A program made the translations under genes and the position numbers. 64,000 nt of DNA, taken from contig NZ_JAODIW010000008.1 in assembly GCF_026586625.1 (NCBI RefSeq), positions 963,793-1,027,792 of the forward strand. The letters run 5' to 3'. The notes beneath the pieces are model-generated. The model had not been told where the DNA came from. It saw nothing but the letters and a program-made list of their open reading frames with translations, and ran no database searches. This DNA comes from Halobium salinum. GTDB taxonomy: Archaea; Halobacteriota; Halobacteria; Halobacteriales; Haloferacaceae. Shown here piece after piece: positions 33,657 to 40,079 of this stretch (positions within the stretch are counted from its first letter, which is position 1; each line of letters begins with the position of its first letter).

Positions 33657-33868
33657 TGGGTGGCCACGTCGACCCCGGGGACGACTCCCGGAGCGACGCC
33701 GACGACGGCTCGGACGCGGAACCCGTCGAGGACGCGGAACCCGTCGACCACGACCCCTGGTACCGGTGGGGCCGTCGCGTCCTCTACGGGGAGATGCTCC
33801 TCGCGGTGGTCGTGACGGTGTTCTCGCTGTACACCGCGCTGACCGGCTCCGCGGGGGTGCTGGTCTGA
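33656..33868 (+). CDS. Single-helix membrane protein of the nas operon, 70 aa
   Basis: Acidic N-terminal 33 residues, then DPWYRWGRRVLYGEMLLAVVVTVFSLYTALTG, one membrane helix with basic residues just before it. The start ATG shares its A with the stop of the transporter gene (TGATG), and its own stop overlaps the next small ORF in the same way. Position suggests a helper of the transporter or nitrate reductase; no family is recognised. Confidence 0.7.
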   Translation: MGGHVDPGDDSRSDADDGSDAEPVEDAEPVDHDPWYRWGRRVLYGEMLLAVVVTVFSLYTALTGSAGVLV

Positions 33869-33930
33869 TGACGGTGCCGGGGACGGGAGCAGGGCGCCCG
33901 ACCGGGGCGACGGCGCGGAGCGGGCGGTGA
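33868..33930 (+). CDS. 20-aa ORF coupled to mobA
   Basis: An ATG that overlaps the previous stop (TGATG) opens 20 codons with high GC third positions and ends at a TGA that overlaps the mobA GTG (GTGA). It either encodes a microprotein or serves as a translation relay to mobA. The product is Gly/Thr/Arg-rich and has no recognised motif. Confidence 0.4.
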   Translation: MTVPGTGAGRPTGATARSGR

Positions 33931-34541
33931 ACGCCGACACGGGTCGGACGGGGGTCGTCGTCGCCGGCGGGCGCTCGTCGCGGTTCGCCGGCGCCGACAA
34001 GGCGCTCGCCCGGCTCGAGGGCACCCCGCTGATTCGGCACGTCGTCGACGACCTCGCGCCGGCCGTAGACGAGGTCGTCGTCAACTGTCGAGGCGCTCAG
34101 CGCGACGCCCTCGAGGCGGCGCTGTCGGGGTTCGAGGTGCGGTTCGCCGAGGACCGCATCCACGACCGCGGCCCGCTCGCCGGGGTCAGGTCCGGCCTCC
34201 GGGCCGCGCGGGGAAAGTACGCCGCGCTCGTCGCCTGCGACATGCCGCACGTCCCCGCGTCGCTTCTCTCGGCCCTCTTCGAGCACGCTCGCCACCGGAC
34301 CGGCGCGGCACCGCGCGTCGACGAAGTGCTCCAGCCGTTCCCCGCCGTCGTCCACGTCCGCGCGGGCCTCGACGCGTGTCGGGAGGCGTTCACCCGTCAC
34401 CCGCGGTCGATGCGGGAGTTCCTCGACAGTCTCGACCCGGTGGCCGTCCCCGAGCGCGTCGTCGGCGCGTTCGTCACCCCCGACGCGTTCGCGAACGTGA
34501 ACACGCGGGCCGACCTGCGCGCGGCGACGGAGCGCCGCTGA
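33927..34541 (+). CDS. mobA: Molybdenum cofactor guanylyltransferase (MobA/NasC)
   Basis: Attaches GMP to molybdopterin to make the guanine dinucleotide cofactor used by NasA. 204 residues from a GTG at 33927. The nucleotide-binding N-terminus is GVVVAGGRSSRFAGADKALARLEGTPLIRHV, followed by EDRIHDRGPLAGVRSGLRAARGKYAALVACDMPHVP with the metal-binding Asp, and the C-terminal FANVNTRADL. It is the last gene of the coupled nas operon, as in other haloarchaeal nas clusters. Confidence 0.9.
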   Translation: MNADTGRTGVVVAGGRSSRFAGADKALARLEGTPLIRHVVDDLAPAVDEVVVNCRGAQRDALEAALSGFEVRFAEDRIHDRGPLAGVRSGLRAARGKYAALVACDMPHVPASLLSALFEHARHRTGAAPRVDEVLQPFPAVVHVRAGLDACREAFTRHPRSMREFLDSLDPVAVPERVVGAFVTPDAFANVNTRADLRAATERR

Positions 34542-34824
34542 ACCGGTCGGTCCCCGCTCCGCCCCCGGGTACGAAGTTTCGTATTCGGGTTGTGTCGTTG
34601 GACACCCGTCCGGGAACCCGTCCAGTTCTCGTCCGTCTTACGTCCTTATACGGATTCGATTCCATTGCATACCGACCGACCGCCCACCGAGACGGAGTAT
34701 TTTCTGAGTATTTCAACGATTAGAGTTATGAGTGTTCGTGCTGGAGGCTCGTTCCGAGAGAAGCACATGAGTCAGTCAGAATACGCGGACAAACCGCACG
34801 AACGTCCACACGGGGTGAGCCGAG
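34542..34824. other. Intergenic region with the nasD promoter
   Basis: 283 bases, AT-richer than the surroundings. It contains a TATA-like CCTTATACGG at about 34639-34648 and the nas element at 34710-34743. A 22-codon ORF begins at 34767 and runs into nasD. Confidence 0.5.
34710..34743 (+). promoter_or_regulatory. Shared nas promoter element, nasD copy
   Basis: Begins ATTTCAACGATTAGAGTTAT and ends GTTCGTGCTG; 29 of 34 bases match the copy before nasA (29951-29984). It ends 81 bases before the nasD ATG, implying a leader of several tens of bases. Confidence 0.65.
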
Positions 34825-34835
34825 ATGGCGCATGA
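34767..34835 (+). CDS. 22-aa upstream ORF overlapping the nasD start
   Basis: ATG at 34767, stop at 34833-34835, overlapping the first 11 bases of nasD in another frame. It follows the promoter element by 23 bases. Its third positions are only moderately GC, weaker than in real genes here. It may affect nasD translation or be chance. Confidence 0.25.
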   Translation: MSQSEYADKPHERPHGVSRDGA

Positions 34836-36594
34836 GAAGGAGGACTGGAAGGAGGCGTGTTACGGCGACGAGGTGCGCGAGAAGCTCCTCGAGTTCGCCG
34901 AGAAGGGGTGGGAGTCCATCCCCGAGGACGAGCGCGAGAAGTGGTTCACGCGGTTCAAGTTCTGGGGGGTGTTCCACCAGCGCACCGGGCAGGAGTCGTA
35001 CTTCATGCTGCGGCTGACGAACGCGAGCGGCGTGCTCGAACCCGGCCAACTGCGTACCATCGGGGAGGTCGCTCGCGACTACGCGACCGGCCCGGTCCAG
35101 AACCCCGAGTTCGGCGACGGGTGGCTCGACCTGACGACCCGCCAGTCCGTCCAACTCCACTGGATAAAGCTCGAGGACGTCCCCGCCGTCTGGGAGCAAC
35201 TGGAGGCGGCGGGCGTGTCGACGCGCTCCTCCGGGGGCGACACGATGCGCAACATCTCGGGCTGTCCCGTCGCCGGGAAGGACGAGCACGAGCTCGTCGA
35301 AGCCCGGCCCCTGCTGGAGCGTTTTCAGACCGAACTCCGGGCCGACGACGACCTCGCGAACATGCCCCGGAAGTTCAACATCTCCGTGACGGGCTGTCGC
35401 GAGGGGTGTGCACAGGACAGCATCAACGACGTGGGCATCGAGCCGGCGCGGAAGGAAGTCGCGGGTGAGAAGACCCTCGGTTTCAACGTCCGCGTCGGTG
35501 GCGGCCTCGGGGGACGCAAGCCCCGAAAAGCCCGGTCACTCGACGTGTTCGTCACGCCCGAGGAGGCCTACGAAGTCGTCCACGGCTTCGTCGAACTGTA
35601 CCACGACTACGGCGACCGCGACGTGCGCTCGAAGAACCGGGCGCGCTTCTTCGTCGACGACTGGGGGACGGAGAGGATACGCGAGACCCTGCAGGAGGAG
35701 TACGTCGACGTCGACCTCCGAACGGCCGGCGAGGACGTCCGCGACGAGTACACGTACAACGCCGGGAAACCGCCCGCGGCGGGGAAGGCAGACCACGTCG
35801 GGGTCCACGAGCAGGCCGACGGTCGGTACTACGTCGGTCTCTCGGTCGCGGTGGGACGGCTCTCCGCCGACGACGCCCTCGAACTGGCCGACCTCGCCGA
35901 CGAGTACGGCTCCGGCGAGGTACGTCTGACCCGCCGGCAGAACCCGCTTCTGATGGACGTTTCCGGGGACGACCTCGACGCCCTGCTCGACGAGCCGCTG
36001 CTGTCGAAACACACCCCCGAGCCGAACCCGTTCGCCCGCGGCGCGGTCGCCTGCACGGGGACGGAGTTCTGCTCGCTCGCGCTGACGGAGACGAAGGCCC
36101 GGACCGCCCGGATGCTGCGCTGGTTCCGCGACAACGTCGACCTGCCGGAGGACGTCGAACAGTTGAAACTCCACTACTCCGGCTGCACCGCCGACTGCGG
36201 GCAGGCCAACACCGCCGACATCGGCCTGCTCGGGATGCGCGCCCGAAAGGACGGGGAGATGTGCGAGGCGATGGACGTCGGCGTCGGCGGCGGAATCGGC
36301 GAGGAGCCGAGTTTCGTCGAGTGGGTCCGTCAACGCGTCCCCGCCGACGAGGTACCCGGCGCGGTGAGGAACCTCGTGGAGGCGTTCGCGGCCCATCGCG
36401 AACCGGGCCAGCCGTTCCGCGAGTGGGTCGCGGAGACCGGGACCGAGGCGGTCGTCGACCTCTGTGAACCCGAGGAGACGAGCTACGAGGACCCGTGGCT
36501 CCACGACGCGAAACAGTCCTGGTACCCGTTCGCGGAGGGGGAGAGCCCGGCGCCGACGGCCGCCGACGGGACGCCGCTGTCGGCCGATGACTGA
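34825..36594 (+). CDS. nasD: Ferredoxin-dependent assimilatory nitrite reductase
   Basis: Six-electron reduction of nitrite to ammonium. 589 residues with two ferredoxin-like half-domains (about 55-130, 335-400) and two siroheme/[4Fe-4S] domains. The cluster cysteines are C410 and C416 (ACTGTEFC) and C454 and C458 (SGCTADC), with C458 bridging to siroheme. The N-terminal half has PRKFNISVTGCREGCAQDSINDVG and RVGGGLGG. The ATG at 34825 fits the conserved start (KEDWKEACYGDEVREKL). It has its own promoter, sharing an element with nasA. Confidence 0.95.
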   Translation: MAHEKEDWKEACYGDEVREKLLEFAEKGWESIPEDEREKWFTRFKFWGVFHQRTGQESYFMLRLTNASGVLEPGQLRTIGEVARDYATGPVQNPEFGDGWLDLTTRQSVQLHWIKLEDVPAVWEQLEAAGVSTRSSGGDTMRNISGCPVAGKDEHELVEARPLLERFQTELRADDDLANMPRKFNISVTGCREGCAQDSINDVGIEPARKEVAGEKTLGFNVRVGGGLGGRKPRKARSLDVFVTPEEAYEVVHGFVELYHDYGDRDVRSKNRARFFVDDWGTERIRETLQEEYVDVDLRTAGEDVRDEYTYNAGKPPAAGKADHVGVHEQADGRYYVGLSVAVGRLSADDALELADLADEYGSGEVRLTRRQNPLLMDVSGDDLDALLDEPLLSKHTPEPNPFARGAVACTGTEFCSLALTETKARTARMLRWFRDNVDLPEDVEQLKLHYSGCTADCGQANTADIGLLGMRARKDGEMCEAMDVGVGGGIGEEPSFVEWVRQRVPADEVPGAVRNLVEAFAAHREPGQPFREWVAETGTEAVVDLCEPEETSYEDPWLHDAKQSWYPFAEGESPAPTAADGTPLSADD

Positions 36595-36721
36595 GGGGAG
36601 CGAGGTCGGCGCCGAAGCGCGCGGGCCGTCAGCGCGTCACGGTGTCGACGACCGCGAGCACGTCTCCGCGGACGTCGCGCCCGAGCTGTTCGAGCCGCGC
36701 CCCGGCCGGGACCCCGAGTAA
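36587..36721 (+). CDS. Small ORF coupled to nasD, 44 aa
   Basis: ATG overlaps the nasD stop by 8 bases, the same arrangement as nasA/nasB. Third positions are almost all G or C. The product is acidic and hydrophilic (GPSARHGVDDREHVSADVAPELFEP). No family recognised. The coupling and codon pattern support a real gene. Confidence 0.5.
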   Translation: MTEGSEVGAEARGPSARHGVDDREHVSADVAPELFEPRPGRDPE

Positions 36722-36783
36722 ACGCCGGGCCACGGGCGGGGGGTTCTCCCGGGTTTATCAGGATGGACCTCCGAAGAGGTGGT

Positions 36784-37917
36784 ATGTCCACACCAGTCAT
36801 CGCGAAGGCCTACCGGACGCCACAGGGCAAAGAGGGCGGCGTCTTCGCCGACGTGCGGAGCGAGGACCTCTCCATCGCGCTCATCAACGAGATTCTCGCC
36901 GAGACCGGTCTCGGGGACGAGGACGTCGACGACCTCATGTGGGGCTGTGCTCAGCAGCGCCGCGAGCAGGACAACAACATGGCGCGCGTCATCGCGCTGC
37001 TGTCGGACCTCGGGGAGTCGGTGCCGGCGACGACCATCAACCGCTGGTGTGCCTCCTCGATGCAGGCCGTCATCAGCGCGAGCGACGCCATCGCCGCGGG
37101 CAACCGCGACTGCATCATCGCCGGCGGGGTCGAGAACATGTCCATCGTCTCGATGCAGGACGACTCCTACTCCTACCTCCACCCGCGTCTCGCCGACGAG
37201 TACAACGTCGGCCAGCTCCAGATGGGGATGACCGCCGAGGAGGTCGCAGAGCGCTACGACGTCTCCCGGGAAGCACAGGACGAGTACGCCCTGCGCAGCC
37301 AGCAGCGCGCCGCCGCCGCCACGGACGAGGGTCGCTTCGCCGACCAGATCGTCCCCGTCGACAACGGCGAGGGGCTGGTGGAGGAGGACGAAGGCATCCG
37401 CCGTGACACCTCGATGGAGGCGCTCTCCGGGCTCCCGACCGTGTTCAAAGGAGACGGCACCGTCACGCCCGGCAACGCCTCCCAGATTTCGGACGGCGCC
37501 GCGGCCCTGCTCGTCACGAGCCGCGAGTTCGCCGAGGAGCACGACCTCGACGTGATGGCCGAGGTCGGCACGAACAACGTCGCCGGCGTCGACCCCACCG
37601 TGATGGGCATCGGCCCGGTGCCCGCGACGCGCGGCCTGCTCGAACGCGCCGGCCGCGACATCGACGACTACGACCTCGTCGAGCTGAACGAGGCGTTCGC
37701 CTCGCAGGCGCTGTACTCCCAGCGCGAACTCGGCATCGACGACGAGAAGTTCAACGTCAACGGCGGCGCCATCGCCATCGGCCACCCGCTGGGTGCGAGC
37801 GGCGCACGCCTGCCGGTCACGCTCGTCCACGAGATGATAGAGCGCGACGCCGAGCGCGGCCTCGCGACGCTCTGTGTCGGCTTCGGGCAGGGCGCGGCCA
37901 TCGAGTTCTCGCGGTAG
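36784..37917 (+). CDS. Acetyl-CoA C-acyltransferase (thiolase)
   Basis: Condensing or degradative thiolase of 377 residues. The nucleophilic Cys is about residue 89 in [39 protein letters not shown] (catalytic His) and [15 protein letters not shown] (second Cys) complete the active site; the last has Phe where most thiolases have Gly. It may act in fatty-acid beta-oxidation or in acetoacetyl-CoA formation. The ATG at 36784 begins the conserved sequence. No other beta-oxidation gene adjoins it. Confidence 0.93.
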   Translation: MSTPVIAKAYRTPQGKEGGVFADVRSEDLSIALINEILAETGLGDEDVDDLMWGCAQQRREQDNNMARVIALLSDLGESVPATTINRWCASSMQAVISASDAIAAGNRDCIIAGGVENMSIVSMQDDSYSYLHPRLADEYNVGQLQMGMTAEEVAERYDVSREAQDEYALRSQQRAAAATDEGRFADQIVPVDNGEGLVEEDEGIRRDTSMEALSGLPTVFKGDGTVTPGNASQISDGAAALLVTSREFAEEHDLDVMAEVGTNNVAGVDPTVMGIGPVPATRGLLERAGRDIDDYDLVELNEAFASQALYSQRELGIDDEKFNVNGGAIAIGHPLGASGARLPVTLVHEMIERDAERGLATLCVGFGQGAAIEFSR

Positions 37918-37994
37918 GCCGCCCTCGCACGTCGGCTTCGTCGAACGGCCACGTCGTATTTGTCTCGTCCGGACCACGTTCTGCGTGAGAACCG

Positions 37995-38687
37995 ATGACT
38001 GACGAGCCAACGACCACCACGAGCGGTGCGACCGGTGACGTGGACAGCTCCCGGCGCGACCTCCTCCGGGCGAGCGCGGGGGCCGTCGCCGCCGGCGGCC
38101 TCTTCGGCGGCGCCGGAGCCGGCCTCGCGGGCGCACAGGAGAACGACAGCGGAGGCAACGAGTCGGGCGACCAGGCCGGCGACGAGGGGACGGACACGGT
38201 CCTCGCTCAGGGGGCCATCCCCGAGACGACGACGACGTTCGGGCGGGACACCTACGAGGGACTGTTCCTGCAGGTGGAGTCGCCGACGGACACCTCGGAC
38301 GAACCGAACGCCTCCGGGTGTGGCTTCGTCGACGGCGACCAGCCGGTCGCGACGTTCCTCGTCCACCTCATCACGCGTATCGACGGCGCGAGCCGTTCGA
38401 ACCAGGCAATCCTCTACGCGAACGCCGACACCACGGAGATAACGTCCGGTCGGCTGTTCGTCGTCAACAGCACGCAGAGCTGCGGCTCGGGCAACAGCCT
38501 CGTACAGCTCGAGCTCGAGTCCATCGGTGCGAGCCGAATCGACGGCGTCGTCGACGACCAGAACGAGCCCGGCGAGGACGAGACGAACAACCCCATCCCC
38601 GGCTTCGGCCCGGTGACGGCTGTCGGTGGCCTCGCCGCGGCCGGGGCGGCGGCGCTCGGGATGCGAGGGCAGGACGGGGACGACTGA
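37995..38687 (+). CDS. Tat-exported protein with PGF-CTERM anchor signal
   Basis: 230 residues. The N-terminus has [31 protein letters not shown], a twin-arginine signal with an Ala-x-Ala-type cut site. The C-terminus is [28 protein letters not shown]: the PGF motif, a hydrophobic helix and a polar end, the archaeosortase A recognition tail. The mature domain (about 60-190) is beta-rich with two Cys (SGCGF, QSCGSG) that may pair. It is therefore a surface protein anchored by lipid after processing. Its biological role is unknown. Confidence 0.82.
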   Translation: MTDEPTTTTSGATGDVDSSRRDLLRASAGAVAAGGLFGGAGAGLAGAQENDSGGNESGDQAGDEGTDTVLAQGAIPETTTTFGRDTYEGLFLQVESPTDTSDEPNASGCGFVDGDQPVATFLVHLITRIDGASRSNQAILYANADTTEITSGRLFVVNSTQSCGSGNSLVQLELESIGASRIDGVVDDQNEPGEDETNNPIPGFGPVTAVGGLAAAGAAALGMRGQDGDD

Positions 38688-38714
38688 GGCCGACCACGCC
38701 CCGCCGGAGGGCGT

Positions 38715-38948
38715 CTACTCCTCCTCGCTACCCGGCAGGGACGCGAGGTAGCTCAGCAGCTTCGTCACCGCCCAGATGATGAGGACGAACGGGAGCAGCG
38801 GGACGAGCAGTATCAGGAGGATAGCCACGTACGCCAGCCCGACGGCGTGCATCTCCGTATCCGGCCGGCTCCGGTAGCCGGGGGTCACGGTACGATACGC
38901 CCTCGTCAGGAGGCCGGGGTCCTGCGATTCCGAGGAGTCGGTGCTCAT
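38715..38948 (-). CDS. Small membrane protein, 77 aa (DUF7535-like)
   Basis: Polar N-terminus with a PGYRSRPDTEMHAVGLAY segment, then one long hydrophobic stretch (VAILLILLVPLLPFVLIIWAVTKLLSYL) that could form a hairpin or one helix, and an acidic end. It resembles a conserved haloarchaeal family, recalled as DUF7535. Convergent with the PGF-CTERM protein gene. Confidence 0.65.
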   Translation of the reverse strand: MSTDSSESQDPGLLTRAYRTVTPGYRSRPDTEMHAVGLAYVAILLILLVPLLPFVLIIWAVTKLLSYLASLPGSEEE

Positions 38949-39064
38949 GTGAGCGACTACGGCCGGGTGGGAAATAAAGTCATCAGGCCGACAGGGCCGC
39001 CGTCGGTCCGTGTGTCCCGTCACCACCCCGACACGCCTTTCGCCTCGCCGGACGAGGGTTCGGT

Positions 39065-39922
39065 ATGGCGACGCACTCGGACGCCGGGTCCCTCCGGGGC
39101 GGAGCAGAACGCCCCGACGCCCCGTACGCGCTCGTCGCCGGCCTGTACGTCGCCGCGCTCCTCGCGCCGACCGCCGTGGGCGCGGTATCGACCGTCGTCG
39201 CCGGGGGCGCGGCCCGCTACGTCGCGCTCCTCCTCGCGGCGACGTGCGTCACGACCGGAGCGGGTTGGTACGTCTCGCGCGTCCCCGGACTCGCAGTCGC
39301 CCTCGGCCGGCGGGACGCGACCTGGCTGCTCGCGGTCGTTCCCCTCCCCTGGCAGGTCGGGGCGTTCGTCGCGCTGGCCGCGGCCGGCGTCGACGTGCCG
39401 ACGGCTGTCGCGCTCCTCGGGCTCTTCGCCGGAGCGGCGGCGTCGCTGCTCGGCGTCGCGCTGGTCGCGATGAGCCGAACTCGGCACGCGGACGCCGTCC
39501 TGGACGGCGTCGACGACCTCGCCCGGTGGGAGGCGCGCTGGCCGCCACGCTGGCGACGCGTCGGGAAGGTGACTGCAGTAGTGGGCGGGTTGGCAGCGAT
39601 TCTCGGTCTGGCGGCACGGTTCGTACTCGGCTGGGAGTGGGCTGGCTCGCTCTACGTCTTCCTGCTCCTGTCGACGCCGTTCGCGGGGATGACGAACGCG
39701 CGGACGTTCCGCGCGACGGGAGCCGGGCTCGCCGTCGAGCAGCCGCTCCAGCGAACGCTCCGGCCGTGGTCGGCGTTCGAGAGCTACACGCTCACGGACG
39801 AGGCGCTCGTCGTTCGGACGGCCGAACCGTGGCGACCCGCCCACCGCTGTGACCGGACGGACGTCGAAGACGTGGACGCCGTGGGCACCGCGCTCGGGTG
39901 CCACCTCCCGCGACGCGACTGA
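39065..39922 (+). CDS. Haloarchaeal membrane protein, 285 aa
   Basis: Five or six hydrophobic helices fill residues about 20-215 (YALVAGLYVAALLAPTAVGAVSTVV, YVALLLAATCVTTGAGWYV, WLLAVVPLPWQVGAFVALAA, LLGLFAGAAASLLGVALVAMS). The last 70 residues look like a small soluble PH-like beta domain (ARTFRATGAGLAVEQPLQRTLRPWSAFESYTLTDEALVV). No catalytic motif or named family is recognised. Divergent from the gene at 38948. Confidence 0.75.
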   Translation: MATHSDAGSLRGGAERPDAPYALVAGLYVAALLAPTAVGAVSTVVAGGAARYVALLLAATCVTTGAGWYVSRVPGLAVALGRRDATWLLAVVPLPWQVGAFVALAAAGVDVPTAVALLGLFAGAAASLLGVALVAMSRTRHADAVLDGVDDLARWEARWPPRWRRVGKVTAVVGGLAAILGLAARFVLGWEWAGSLYVFLLLSTPFAGMTNARTFRATGAGLAVEQPLQRTLRPWSAFESYTLTDEALVVRTAEPWRPAHRCDRTDVEDVDAVGTALGCHLPRRD

Positions 39923-40079
39923 GACGAGTGGAAGACGGACACAGAGCTGAGACCGAGCAGGGAGTGAAGGGCGAGTAGAGAGTCGGGAACGAGCAGAGAG
40001 TCGAGGACGAACGGAGGGACGGAGACGAACGGGACGACGACCGCGTGGCGCTCGGCAGTCCGACGCTTCGCGGGCGACG

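Noticed and set aside
32193-34400. A 735-codon open frame antisense to the nas operon
   Set aside because: Composition is Arg/Glu/Asp/Gly repeats created by GC-rich codons read backwards. The plus-strand genes have clear family motifs.
36784-37917. Phe in the CVGFGQG motif of the thiolase as a sign of inactivity
   Set aside because: Both cysteines and the catalytic His are intact, and I believe this variant is common in haloarchaeal thiolases, so it is not evidence of a defect.
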